A DNA stretch of 45,615 nt from Oscillatoriales cyanobacterium. GTDB taxonomy: Bacteria; Cyanobacteriota; Cyanobacteriia; Cyanobacteriales; Microcoleaceae. The DNA lies in assembly GCA_004292955.1 (NCBI GenBank), contig RDXX01000031.1, positions 59,473 to 105,087 of the forward strand. The letters run 5' to 3'. The translations under genes were made by a program, and so were the position numbers. The notes under the pieces were generated by a model. It had not been told where the DNA came from, did no database searches, and worked only from the letters and a program-made list of their open reading frames with translations. This document shows, in pieces, positions 37,433 through 45,615 of the stretch. Within the stretch, counting starts at the first letter, position 1; every line of letters begins with the position of its first letter.

Positions 37433-37553
37433 CACACGCTCTGACGGCGAAAATGTAGCCTTAATTGCCGCTGACGAATTGGCAAGCTTAATAGAGACAG
37501 TATATCTGCTGCGATCGCGTGTTGATTACTTATGAAGCATTTGGTCTTATTTC

Positions 37554-38159
37554 TTATCTAGTAATCAGCTTACCTTGATTTCTTGCTGCCGTAATTACAT
37601 TGCGGTTAGCAGTAAAAACTTTGATACCAGGAACAGTCACATAATCACCATCATCAGTAATTACTTGAACTACCCCTGCTTTATCCATTGCTTCGAGAAT
37701 TAGCAGATCGTAGCCATCTAAAAGTTGAGTTTGAAATCTGGTTAAAGATGCGTTAGTTGTAGTTTCATCAATAGTCACATCAGTCGATACAGCAATAGAT
37801 GTTACCTGACCCCAAGCAGCTAGAACTTCAGCTACTACGTTAGCTCTTTCTGTTGGCTCGTTATGGCGATATTCTTTTGTGTTTAATGTAGCCGAAAAAA
37901 TTGCTCGTTCTGCCTGTTCAATATTATGTGCTAACTCTGCCAAAGAAAGCCCACAATATAAAAGCAATCCTTGAGCAGAAATAATTTTTGTTAAATAAGC
38001 AGGATAATCATTTATTTGATAGCTTTTCGCAGAGGTACTGGCTGGAGTGTAAGTCAGCCAGTACCAGACATTAGTATCTACCAGAAAAATGTCATCTTTT
38101 TGAGGTGTGTCAAACTGGATATTAACTACCTCAGCCTTGACTGTATATTGGATTGCCAT
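37554..38159 (-). CDS. PIN-domain protein in a STAS/ATPase operon
   Basis: This 201-residue protein has FLVDTNVWYW with Asp28, LSLAELAHNIEQ with Glu75, LLDGYDLLILEAM with Asp148/Asp151, and VITDDGDYVTV with Asp169/170/172. These are the acidic residues of a PIN-type RNase active site. It is larger than VapC toxins (about 130 residues) because of an insert around 85-130. The start codon overlaps the stop of the STAS-like gene by one base, so the two are translationally coupled. No dedicated antitoxin of VapB type is adjacent; the two upstream proteins may control it (inference). Confidence 0.85.
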   Translation of the reverse strand: MAIQYTVKAEVVNIQFDTPQKDDIFLVDTNVWYWLTYTPASTSAKSYQINDYPAYLTKIISAQGLLLYCGLSLAELAHNIEQAERAIFSATLNTKEYRHNEPTERANVVAEVLAAWGQVTSIAVSTDVTIDETTTNASLTRFQTQLLDGYDLLILEAMDKAGVVQVITDDGDYVTVPGIKVFTANRNVITAARNQGKLITR

Positions 38160-38512
38160 TATACATTTCCCACCTGTTGGCTGACAATTTCATTGATTGC
38201 ATTGCGGGTTGCATCATCTGCTGCGTAGTAGCGTTTTGAGTTCTTAATCACCTGTTTGAGTATTTGATTGCCTACAGTATTAAGATGAGAAAATGTCAGC
38301 AGACGGTTTAAAGTGTCTGGGGAGATATCCCTAAGTAGCTGTCCAATGGCAAAATTGAAGAACGGAGATGCAAAAATCTCTACACCAGCAAAGTCAAGCT
38401 CTACAGCGTGCTCTGCCCGTAGTTCGGGGTATGTCAACTCATACACCTTCATACCGTCATCGGGTGTCATGCAAGTTTTCCCAATCAAAGTGCCAATCTT
38501 GTAAGATTTCAT
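38159..38512 (-). CDS. STAS-like (DUF4325) domain protein
   Basis: This 117-residue protein has the DUF4325 signature: a strand VELDFAGVEIFASPFFNFAIGQLL (about residues 37-60) followed by a helix and the tail NQILKQVIKNSKRYY. DUF4325 proteins are STAS-like and typically sit next to GHKL ATPases, as here, resembling anti-sigma/anti-anti-sigma switches. It starts 15 bases after the ATPase stop and runs into the PIN gene by a one-base overlap. Confidence 0.85.
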   Translation of the reverse strand: MKSYKIGTLIGKTCMTPDDGMKVYELTYPELRAEHAVELDFAGVEIFASPFFNFAIGQLLRDISPDTLNRLLTFSHLNTVGNQILKQVIKNSKRYYAADDATRNAINEIVSQQVGNV

Positions 38513-38527
38513 ATTTCAGAAGTTCCC

Positions 38528-39004
38528 TCAGAAAAGTGGGGCGTCGCCGTCGGTGTCAGAAGCCAGTACATAAATGGCTTCATCACATTGGAGAGTAATG
38601 TTAACCAGTGTCCCTCCGAAAAAGGTTGGGCGATTTTGGTAAGTTTCCTCATCTTTGTTAATCAGGACATACCCATTGTGACTGAAAAACTCCAACTTTC
38701 CTCTATTCATCTTTACAAATCTTTTCAGAGAGTCAAGTCCAACACCCCCAGCAACATCACCGCGCCTGGTTGTAGTTCCTGCTTCAAATGCCCATTTTAG
38801 GGCTTCGTCTGCTGGTAAATCCGAGAGTTTTCGGAATAGGCGCACATTTTGGGGAATCCCAACACCGAAGTCAATCACAGTGAGTTTTAGTTCCTTTTTT
38901 TTAGGGTAGTGCTGTCCACAGCTAAAGACTCCGATTTCTGTTTGCCCATGCTCAAAGGCGTTAGCGTATATCTCCCAAACAGTTCCTACGATGACGTTTT
39001 GCAA
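38528..39004 (-). pseudogene. C-terminal (GHKL ATPase) fragment of an interrupted STAS-ATPase gene
   Basis: The open frame from a TTG at 39004 gives 158 residues with a GHKL ATP-binding core: N-box EIYANAFEHG (Asn15), G1 DFGVGIP and G2 GGVGLDSLKRF. ATPases of this type normally carry an N-terminal region, and here that lies at 39319-39744, separated by a 338-bp mobile element. If the element is removed, the frame reads WVDI-SQK-LQNVIVG without a break, giving about 292 residues. The fragment lacks a ribosome binding site and a true start, so it is probably not made in normal amount. ATP binding could still be intact if it is expressed. Confidence 0.85.
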
Positions 39005-39012
39005 TTTTTGAC

Positions 39013-39350
39013 CAAAAAATTGGGATACAAGCCCAGTCCTTCTAGGACGGCTTTATGTTAGAATTTAATTGGTTGAAATTCCCACCTAAGATTGCAGCGA
39101 TATATACTCATTCCGAGTTGAAACCGAGACTGATCCAGTAATAGGGAAAGACTGAAGGGCAATGGTTAAAACCCAACCTGGAAGCAAAATAAAAAGTATT
39201 GTTATGTTTTCAAACGAAACGATACATATAGTCGGGATAGGGCATTGCCACGACTCTAAATGGGCGCAGAGACAGAGTAAGACTACGACCGTAGCGTCAG
39301 TCGATGAAGCGTCAAGAATCACCGCTGCTTCAGCACGGTGAGTATGTCAA
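39013..39350 (+). mobile_element. IS200/IS605-derived non-autonomous element inside the STAS-ATPase gene
   Basis: The element starts after TTGAC (39008-39012) with CAAAAAATTGGG. It has a left hairpin at 39030-39052 (AGCC CA GTCCT, loop TCT, AGGAC GGCT) and a right hairpin at 39320-39340 (CACC GCTG, loop CTT, CAGC AC GGTG), and ends GTATGTCAA. There is no target duplication, as expected of IS200/IS605, which inserts 3' of a short fixed sequence. The interior (338 bp in all) has no transposase frame. The stretch before the right end (CGACCGTAGCGTCAGTCGATGAAGC region, 39280-39312) resembles tnpB 3' regions that encode guide RNA scaffolds; this last point is inference. Confidence 0.75.
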
Positions 39351-39744
39351 TTATATCAACCCAGTCTCGTCCTAGCCATTTTTCTGCTAGGTAGTCAACC
39401 AAGCCATCTTTATCTTGTTTTTTATCTTCTCGATAAGGGATAGAATTACCCTGCCAAGGTTCTTTATTCTCACAAAAAGTATACATGAATCCGTTTTGTT
39501 CAAGATTCATTTTTATGTTCTTATGAATACTATCCCAATTAATGTTTAATTTTATCGAGCGGGATTGAATGAGACGAATCAATCCTCCCAGAAAAGCTAC
39601 GGCATTTTGTCTGAGAAAAAAACATTTAGAAAAGTCAATAATTACTTCTGAGCAATCCTCATTTAGTTGCTCCAAAAGCTGAAACAGATTGTCAAAATCG
39701 TTCAGATTATCATTGATTGTAGGGATGTTAAGAGTCACGCTCAT
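39319..39744 (-). pseudogene. N-terminal (STAS-like) fragment of the interrupted STAS-ATPase gene
   Basis: The frame from ATG 39744 encodes 141 residues. Residues 1-131 are original: a STAS-like fold with EVIIDFSKCFFLRQNAVAFLGGLI (about 33-56) and ending EKWLGRDWVDI. The last ten residues (IDILTVLKQR) are read from the mobile element, which supplies the stop. The original protein continued into the ATPase fragment at 38528-39004. A truncated STAS-like protein may still be produced. It was probably the first gene of the operon with DUF4325 and PIN. Confidence 0.85.
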
Positions 39745-39837
39745 AATTATTCTATGGAAGGCTTGATCCAGAAAGAAATTTAGTAAAATATCAATCAGCC
39801 GATGATCGCACTGTCAACCTCTGCGGTTCAATTCCCC

Positions 39838-40260
39838 CTACCTCGATCGCACAACCAACACCGAACAAGGAGCCTCAGCCACAACCTCAGCACTCACCGA
39901 ACCCTCCAAAATCCGCTTCAAACCAGTCAAACCCCGACAGCCGATCGCAATTAAATCCGCTTTATAAATATTCGCCAAACGCAAAATCTCCTCGGCCGGT
40001 TCCCCCGCCACAATCTCCAACTCACTCTGGCAAGGCAACATTTCCTGATAAGATTGCAACAACTTCTCTACTTCTCGATAAGCAATCTCATTTCCCTGAG
40101 CGTGAGGTCGATCGACCACCGCATCAAAATCCAGCGTATCAGAACTCACAACATGAACTAAAATCACCTTCGCCGTAGGTTCTAGTTTAAACTGCCCCAC
40201 AGCTTGCAAAACCTGTGCTGCAAACTCAGAATTGTCGATCGCCACCAAAAGAGTATCCAA
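39838..40260 (-). CDS. Universal stress protein (UspA family)
   Basis: This 140-residue single-domain protein has LLVAIDNSEFA at the start and the nucleotide-binding signature IGCRGLTGLKRILEGSVSAEVV (G-2x-G-9x-G(S/T), about 112-133). This places it with the ATP-binding USPs. The start is TTG at 40260, supported by AAAGGTG (40266-40272) upstream; no ATG fits. It is a soluble stress-related protein with no clear operon partner. Confidence 0.93.
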   Translation of the reverse strand: MDTLLVAIDNSEFAAQVLQAVGQFKLEPTAKVILVHVVSSDTLDFDAVVDRPHAQGNEIAYREVEKLLQSYQEMLPCQSELEIVAGEPAEEILRLANIYKADLIAIGCRGLTGLKRILEGSVSAEVVAEAPCSVLVVRSR

Positions 40261-40588
40261 TATAATGCACCTTTAAATCTCAGATATTAGACTTTAAACT
40301 TCTCATTGATAGTCGCCTACTTTCCACAATTTAGCGCTTCCCACCAACAGCATCATTACTACACAGAAACCCGGTTTCTTAACATAATTGCGTCATTTAC
40401 GCAAGATAAGCTGTCCTACATTTAAATTGTATGTCAAAAATCACTTAAAAACTCTTGTGGGATGGGCTTCTAGCCCGTCCCGAATATACAATTTAAATGT
40501 GCAACAGCTTATTGAAAGAAACCGGGTTTCTTAAGCCCGAAGTGCGTAAATCTCGATCGCCAACCTCAACTCTACCATCTAAAACTCA
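40261..40588. other. Gene-free spacer with inverted AGAAACCCGG arms
   Basis: No gene is seen in these 328 bases. AGAAACCCGGTTTCTT (40365-40380) and AGAAACCGGGTTTCTT (40517-40532) face each other around a GGGATGGGC hairpin (40459-40481). Confidence 0.75.
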
Positions 40589-41893
40589 TCACCCTCCCTC
40601 ATTTTCAGTCCGCAAGCGCACCGAATCGGCATGAGAAGGTAAACCCTCAGCTTCCGCCAACACATTAATCGCCCTACCCACCTTCTTCAGTGCAGCCGGC
40701 GAATATTGAATCAAACTCGAATGCTTCATAAAAGTTTCCACTCCCAGTGGGGAAGCATAGCGCGGAGCACCAGATGTCGGTAAAGTATGATTCGGGCCAG
40801 CCAAATAATCGCCCACAGCTTCGGGTGTTGAACAGCCCAGGAAAATCGCCCCAGCGTGCCGAATTTGGTCGAGCAGGGCCCAGGGATCTGCCACTTGCAA
40901 TTCCAAGTGTTCGGGAGCAAACTCGTTAGATAGTTCCGCCGCCGCCTTCAGGGACTCAACCACTACAACTAAACCGTAATTGGCGATCGCCTTTTCCGTC
41001 AAAGTCCGGCGCGGGTGATTTACCAATTGTCTGTCAACTTCAGCCACCACCTTTCTAGCCAACACCGAATCCGCCGTCAGCAAAATCGCCGACGCCATCG
41101 AATCGTGCTCGGCTTGAGCCAACATATCCGCAGCTACGTGTACGGGATTCGCCGAAGCATCAGCAATAATCAGCACCTCCGACGGCCCCGCCAGAGAATC
41201 GATCCCGACTGTTCCGTAAACCAGTTTTTTCGCCAGCGTGACGTAAATATTCCCCGGCCCGGTAATTAAATCTACCTTGGGAATAGTTTCTGTACCGTAG
41301 GCCAAAGCTGCGATCGCCTGCGCCCCGCCAACCCGATAAATCTCATCAACTCCCGCTTCCTGAGCCGCTACCAGCACCGCCGGATTCATTTTCTTCTCCT
41401 GCCCGGGGGGAGTACACATCACCAGTCTCGGCACCTTGGCGACCTTTGCAGGCACCGCATTCATGATCACCGAGCTGGGATAGGACGCCTGACCGCCAGG
41501 GATGTAAATTCCCGCGCGATCGACCGGCGTGTAGCGCTTGCCCAAAACAACCTCGTCATCACCAAACTGCACCCAAGACTTGGGGACGCGCTGTCGGTGA
41601 AACGCTTCTACCTGTTTGCAAGCCAACCGGATCGCATTTAATAATTCTTTCGATATTTGCTGATAGGCAGCATCCAATTCGGCGCCACTCACGCGCAAAT
41701 CTGTCGCATTTAGGGTGATGCGGTCAAATTCAGCAGTATATTGCAGCACAGCCTGATCGCCTTTGCGTCTTACAGCTTGCAGCACCTCGCGCACGGTGGC
41801 TTCTTTGTGAATAACAAGTTCGTCGTGGGTGCGATCGCAGATTCGTCGCAGTTCAGCTTGCGCCTCAACCCACTGAGTAATAATTCGCAGCAT
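40589..41893 (-). CDS. hisD: Histidinol dehydrogenase HisD
   Basis: HisD oxidises histidinol to histidine with two NAD+, the last two steps of histidine synthesis. The 434-residue product has the family pattern throughout: DRAGIYIPGGQASYPSS, DLITGPGNIYVTLAKK, GPSEVLIIAD, and the zinc-site region ADMLAQAEHD. The catalytic region NEFAPEHLEL is present. I take ATG 41893 (MLRIITQWVEA) as start, because upstream codons look non-conserved. Like many cyanobacterial his genes it stands outside an operon. Confidence 0.97.
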   Translation of the reverse strand: MLRIITQWVEAQAELRRICDRTHDELVIHKEATVREVLQAVRRKGDQAVLQYTAEFDRITLNATDLRVSGAELDAAYQQISKELLNAIRLACKQVEAFHRQRVPKSWVQFGDDEVVLGKRYTPVDRAGIYIPGGQASYPSSVIMNAVPAKVAKVPRLVMCTPPGQEKKMNPAVLVAAQEAGVDEIYRVGGAQAIAALAYGTETIPKVDLITGPGNIYVTLAKKLVYGTVGIDSLAGPSEVLIIADASANPVHVAADMLAQAEHDSMASAILLTADSVLARKVVAEVDRQLVNHPRRTLTEKAIANYGLVVVVESLKAAAELSNEFAPEHLELQVADPWALLDQIRHAGAIFLGCSTPEAVGDYLAGPNHTLPTSGAPRYASPLGVETFMKHSSLIQYSPAALKKVGRAINVLAEAEGLPSHADSVRLRTENEGG

Positions 41894-42712
41894 GGAGATT
41901 AGGAATGCCGTCAATAATTCACTAACATTTGCTTGACAATTGGGGATTTTTGTGGCTATCTCCTGGACAAGTCAGCCACCACCAGCCCACAAGCTTAAAC
42001 CGCGAGACTCGCGGGAGTTTCTAAGGCTTCAGTGCAGCGTTATAAATCTCTGTCGATGATTTTGCAACACTGAGAGCTTTTCTAGAAATTGCTCGCCAGA
42101 GAATCGGGTGCGGAGGGAGAGGGGGAGAGGGGGAGAGGGAAAAATCTTCTGCCCTTTTCCTTCTGCCCTTTTCCTTCTTCCTTCTGCCCTTTTCCTTCTT
42201 CCTTCTTCCTTCTTCCTTCTTCCCTCTTCCTTCGACGAAGCCCAAATAACCCGTACTCTTTGTTATAGCTTAACTTGGATTTTTCAGGGAATGGGATTTT
42301 GAGCCGAATCGATGCTATATTAGTTTTTTCGACACCTGATAATTTTTTATAAAAAAACGCCAAGTTATTGTATACTTGAAAATTGCGCGCAATAAACCGT
42401 GAATTTAACTCGTGACGGTGGAAACCCCGCAAGACGCCTCGATCGCACCCTTGTCATACCTTTGGGTATCGTCAGAGGTAAAAAAAAAGGCAGTTAAATG
42501 AGTCAATTAAAAATTATTGCGCGATCGCCCTTGAAAAAATAGCCCCAGGCTCAGCTTGAATCCGATCGATCGGCTCATGGCTGACTCAGCTTTAAAAAAA
42601 TCAAGCTTTTTGTGGCTCCCACCCGAAAAGATTGTCCCTCAAAATCTCCGTGTCTTGAGACTATCTTGAGACTATGATGTATCAATCAATACCTACTTCC
42701 ACAAACTGAACT
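41894..42712. other. Gene-free region upstream of rpsT
   Basis: No convincing gene lies in these 819 bases between the divergent hisD and rpsT. A purine-to-pyrimidine composite repeat is at 42106-42236. The final stretch should hold the rpsT promoter; a duplicated TTGAGACTAT (about 42655-42675) ends in TATGAT, but no -35 is at the right distance. Confidence 0.65.
42106..42236. repeat. Composite GGGGAGA / CCTTCTT tract, inverted relative to 43015-43232
   Basis: A purine tract (GGGGAGA units, 42106-42138) switches through AAAAATCTTC to a pyrimidine tract (CCTTCTT units, to 42236). This is the reverse complement of the organisation after rpsT. Confidence 0.9.
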
Positions 42713-43012
42713 ATGGCAAATATTAAGTCCGCCGTCAAACGAGTCAAAATCGCCGAGCGCAACCGCTTGTACAACAAGTCGTACAAGTCAGCGGTAAAAA
42801 CTTTGATGAAAAAGTATTTTGCAGCCGTCGATAAATACGCCGCATCTCCGACACCAGAATTAATGCAAGAAGTCCAGCAGCGGATGTCTGAGGCCTACAG
42901 CAAAATTGACAAAGCTGTGAAAAAAGGTGTACTGCACCGCAACAACGGCGCTCGCAAAAAGTCCCGCTTGGCAAGAACCATCAAGCCACACGAAACACAA
43001 GTAGCATCCTAA
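42713..43012 (+). CDS. rpsT: 30S ribosomal protein S20
   Basis: The 99-residue basic protein matches bS20: [26 protein letters not shown], then [26 protein letters not shown]. It binds 16S rRNA early in 30S assembly. The order rpsT-tatD-rpoB is common in cyanobacteria. No ribosome binding site precedes the ATG. Composite repeats in opposite orientation flank the gene. Confidence 0.98.
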   Translation: MANIKSAVKRVKIAERNRLYNKSYKSAVKTLMKKYFAAVDKYAASPTPELMQEVQQRMSEAYSKIDKAVKKGVLHRNNGARKKSRLARTIKPHETQVAS

Positions 43013-43014
43013 GA

Positions 43015-43232
43015 CAGAAGAAGGAAGAAGGAAGAAGGAAGAAGGAAGAAGGAAGAAGGAAAAAAGCAGCAGGAAGTAAGAAGGAAGAAGAAGAAAAAGT
43101 AGCAGGAAGAAGGAAGAGAGAAGATTTTCCCCCTCTCCCCCTCTCCCCCCTCTCCCACTCTCCCCCTCTCCCCCTCTCCCACTCCCCCCCTCTCCCACTC
43201 TCCCCCTCGTCTACTCTCTCACTCTCCCATTC
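43015..43232. repeat. Composite GAAGAAG / CCCTCTCC tract after rpsT
   Basis: GGAAGAA-type units (43018-43115) pass through AGAAGATTTTCC into CCCTCTCC-type units (43125-43230), up to five bases before the tatD start. No ribosome binding site remains there, so the tatD leader has been invaded. Confidence 0.92.
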
Positions 43233-43236
43233 CCCC

Positions 43237-44016
43237 ATGCAGCTCATCGATACTCACGTTCATATCAACTTTCAGACTTTCAAGTCGGAGTTAGAAGCCA
43301 TTCGAGAACGCTGGCGCGAAGCTGGTGTAGTTCGATTGGTTCATTCTTGTGTAGAACCCGAAGAGTTTGCTGGAATTCAAGCAATTGCCAATCAGTTTGC
43401 AGAAGTCTCTTTTGCGGTGGGGCTTCATCCCCTAGATGCCGCCAAGTGGAAAGACGAAACTGCAAGCCTGATTAGGGAATTAGCAAGTTCTGACTCTCGG
43501 GTAGTGGCGATCGGCGAAACTGGACTAGACTTTTTTAAGGCTGACGATCGCGAACACCAGTTTAAAGTGTTTGAGGCACAGCTTGAAATTGCCCAGGAAC
43601 TTGACAAACCAGTCATTATTCACTGTCGCGACGCCGCCGCCCCAATGGCCGAAATGCTGCGGAACTTTTGGGAAAGACGCGGCCCAGTACGCGGGGTGAT
43701 GCACTGCTGGGGAGGCACGCCCGAAGAAACCCAGTGGTTTTTAGACCTGGGTTTCTACATCAGTTTTAGCGGCACAGTCACCTTTAAAAAAGCCTTGCAA
43801 ATACAAGAATCAGCTTGTATGGTAAATAGCGATCGCATCCTAGTCGAGACAGATTGTCCTTTTCTCGCGCCCGTACCCCAGCGGGGAAAACGCAACGAAC
43901 CAGCTTACGTCTACTACGTAGCCGAGCAAGTTGCTAAATTGAGAGGAGTTTCTCTCTTGACTTTGTCCCAGCAGACAACCGAAAATGCCTGTCAGCTATT
44001 CGGGTTGTCACTTTAG
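43237..44016 (+). CDS. tatD: TatD-family metal-dependent DNase/hydrolase
   Basis: This 259-residue TIM-barrel hydrolase has DTHVHINF (about residues 5-12), GETGLDFF with the bridging Glu, HCRDA and MHCWGG for metal-ligand histidines. It ends with [20 protein letters not shown]. TatD proteins are magnesium-dependent 3'-5' exonucleases or related hydrolases; despite the name they are not needed for Tat export. The ATG at 43237 follows a pyrimidine repeat with no Shine-Dalgarno. Confidence 0.94.
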   Translation: MQLIDTHVHINFQTFKSELEAIRERWREAGVVRLVHSCVEPEEFAGIQAIANQFAEVSFAVGLHPLDAAKWKDETASLIRELASSDSRVVAIGETGLDFFKADDREHQFKVFEAQLEIAQELDKPVIIHCRDAAAPMAEMLRNFWERRGPVRGVMHCWGGTPEETQWFLDLGFYISFSGTVTFKKALQIQESACMVNSDRILVETDCPFLAPVPQRGKRNEPAYVYYVAEQVAKLRGVSLLTLSQQTTENACQLFGLSL

Positions 44017-44619
44017 CTACTAGCGCATAGAGAAACGAGGAAAACAGGTGGAGTTCGGGGGAAAAGATAGGAAAAATCCCATCTATATCCTGATACAAAA
44101 ACCGGATTCATCCTTAATCTCAGATTCTTTGGGAGTTGCCGTAGTGCGATCGGATTTGCGTCCTATAATAATAAAAAGAACCGACCGATCGGGCGATCGC
44201 TTGCTTGCGGGCGCCGTCGCAGTCGCCGAACTGCTAGCTTGGGCGAGGGCGCGCTAATCTTCCGGACAGACAAAAACGTCAAGCAATACCTCAAACTTAC
44301 ACTCAATTTTACACATTACAAGCAACTTGGAACCTCAGCAATTTGGCAATAGCTGTAAAGTCAATTTTAGGAGTCAAATGTGTAAGGGATTTACCCTGGA
44401 GTACCAAGAGATCGGAGCTAAAAGAATCTCGATCGCAGCCAGAACCCGCACAAAAATAATGCGAGCAACCAATAAAAACAACCGTTGCAGCAGTTGGTAG
44501 GCGATCGAAAACATCATATAAATTCTCTCACACAATCCATCAAAAAAACGCAACAAGGTAAAAACGCCAAGCCTTGGCGCCATGTAAAAAGCTAGAGCCA
44601 CTGCGGAAAAAGGACACCC
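44017..44619. other. Gene-free spacer upstream of rpoB
   Basis: No convincing gene in these 603 bases. Short frames exist on both strands (for example 44374-44601 minus, hydrophobic) but lack ribosome binding sites. The region probably carries the rpoB promoter and a long leader; I could not assign them. Confidence 0.6.
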
Positions 44620-45615
44620 ATGACGACTAAAGATTACACAGAATTCGCCTTCACCTTGCCCGACTTGATCGAAATCCAGCGGGCAAGTTTTCGCTGGTTC
44701 CTAGAAGCCGGACTGATTGAAGAACTAGACAGCTTCTCCCCGATTACAGACTACACGGGAAAGCTGGAACTCCACTTCATCGGCAAAGACTTCAAACTCA
44801 AGCGCCCAAAATACGATGTAGACGAAGCTAAGCGCCGGGACAGCACCTACTCGGTGCAAATGTACGTCCCCACCCGCTTGATTAACAAAGAAACAGGCGA
44901 AATCAAAGAGCAAGAAGTCTTCATCGGCGATTTGCCTTTGATGACCGAACGCGGCACTTTCATCATCAACGGTGCGGAACGAGTCATCGTCAACCAAATC
45001 GTCCGTTCCCCTGGCGTCTACTACAAATCAGAAACCGACAAAAACGGCCGCCGTTCCTACAACGCCAGTCTCATCCCCAACCGAGGCGCGTGGCTGAAAT
45101 TTGAAACAGACAAAAACGATCTAGTCTGGGTGAGAATCGACAAAACCCGCAAGCTGTCGGCCCAAGTTCTGCTCAAAGCCCTAGAAGGACAGTTCGGCGA
45201 AGAAGAAGCTTTGATGGAGCTCTACCGCAAACTGCGTCCGGGCGAACCCCCCACCGTAGCCGGCGGCGAACAGCTCCTCAACTCGCGTTTCTTTGACCCC
45301 AAACGCTACGATTTGGGCCGAGTCGGCCGCTACAAACTCAACAAAAAACTGCGGTTGACAGTCCCCGATACGATGCGGGTACTGACATCCCAAGATATCT
45401 TGACGGCGATCGACTATCTGATCAACCTGGAATTCGACATCGGCTCAACGGATGACATCGACCACCTAGGTAACCGTCGCGTCCGCAGCGTCGGCGAACT
45501 GTTGCAAAACCAAGTGCGCGTCGGATTGAACCGCCTAGAACGGATTATCCGCGAACGGATGACAGTTTCCGACGCCGACTCCCTCAGCCCCGCTTCCCTG
45601 GTCAACCCCAAACCG
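44620..45615 (+). CDS. rpoB: RNA polymerase beta subunit RpoB (5' part, runs off the window)
   Basis: The first 332 codons of rpoB are present and the frame is open to the right edge. The start [27 protein letters not shown] is the cyanobacterial N-terminus, and [31 protein letters not shown] is the conserved protrusion segment. The ATG at 44620 has AAAGGA (44609-44614) upstream. As in other cyanobacteria, rpoC1 and rpoC2 would be expected beyond the window. The gene is not visible as a closed frame because its stop is outside. Confidence 0.98.
   Translation, partial: MTTKDYTEFAFTLPDLIEIQRASFRWFLEAGLIEELDSFSPITDYTGKLELHFIGKDFKLKRPKYDVDEAKRRDSTYSVQMYVPTRLINKETGEIKEQEVFIGDLPLMTERGTFIINGAERVIVNQIVRSPGVYYKSETDKNGRRSYNASLIPNRGAWLKFETDKNDLVWVRIDKTRKLSAQVLLKALEGQFGEEEALMELYRKLRPGEPPTVAGGEQLLNSRFFDPKRYDLGRVGRYKLNKKLRLTVPDTMRVLTSQDILTAIDYLINLEFDIGSTDDIDHLGNRRVRSVGELLQNQVRVGLNRLERIIRERMTVSDADSLSPASLVNPKP

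Noticed and set aside
39005..39318. Group II intron as the insert in the ATPase gene
   Set aside because: Only 338 bases, with no domain V-like hairpin recognised. The ends and TTGAC site fit IS200/IS605 much better.
39086..39322. Minus-strand hydrophobic open frame of 78 codons
   Set aside because: It is contained in the inserted element and overlaps its right hairpin. It has no start signal.
44048..44257. Plus-strand frame of 69 codons after tatD
   Set aside because: It begins with GTG without a Shine-Dalgarno, and the C-terminal part reads through HIP1-like DNA.
44374..44601. Minus-strand hydrophobic frame upstream of rpoB
   Set aside because: No ribosome binding site, and it sits in the presumed rpoB leader. 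It could be a small membrane protein, but support is insufficient.

Overview
The window reads as a chromosomal segment of a filamentous cyanobacterium, most likely a non-heterocystous Oscillatoriales member (Microcoleus, Oscillatoria or Phormidium type). Support comes from chlP (chlorophyll/tocopherol phytyl reduction), a CruA-like lycopene cyclase, IleRS carrying the cyanobacterial CAAD membrane domain, the xisH-xisI pair, the rpsT-tatD-rpoB gene order, frequent HIP1 octamers (GCGATCGC, for example at 1307-1314 and 4148-4155), and intergenic spaces packed with short tandem and palindromic repeats. The genus is inference; no rRNA gene is present.

Layout. 1-6235: a three-unit palindromic repeat, a large membrane hybrid histidine kinase (Cache-HAMP-PAS-GAF-HisKA-HATPase-receiver) and a second, soluble receiver-kinase. 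6236-9225: repeat array, a GIY-YIG-like protein, a small conserved protein, a transposase-less IS200/IS605-like element and a coiled-coil protein. 9226-13771: TauE/SafE permease, pentapeptide-repeat protein, ilvD, then a gene-free stretch with a 148-bp duplication. 13772-18920: ileS with CAAD, two small envelope proteins, xisI-xisH. 19074-24163: a Roco protein (LRR-Roc-COR) and an LRR-only relative flanking a DUF433/DUF5615 toxin-antitoxin-like pair, all on the minus strand. 24503-28553: aspartoacylase, PAP2 phosphatase, M23 lipoprotein peptidase, a putative nuclease-fold protein and a small protein. 28734-37248: cruA-like cyclase, coiled-coil protein, thioredoxin-like [2Fe-2S] protein, dps, chlP, small proteins. 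37554-39744: a minus-strand operon of a STAS/GHKL-ATPase gene, a STAS-like DUF4325 gene and a PIN gene; the first gene is split by a 338-bp IS-derived element. 39838-45615: universal stress protein, hisD, rpsT, tatD and the first 332 codons of rpoB.

Housekeeping genes (ilvD, ileS, hisD, chlP, rpsT, rpoB) are interleaved with accessory signalling and conflict-type modules. The most informative observation is the element at 39013-39350. Removing it in silico rejoins the two halves of the STAS-ATPase gene in frame, and its left edge and TTGAC insertion site match those of a second element at 7705-8103. This defines a family of IS200/IS605-derived non-autonomous elements. Several other repeat families have entered coding sequence: they add in-frame segments to the CruA-like and TauE proteins and supply stop codons to three genes.
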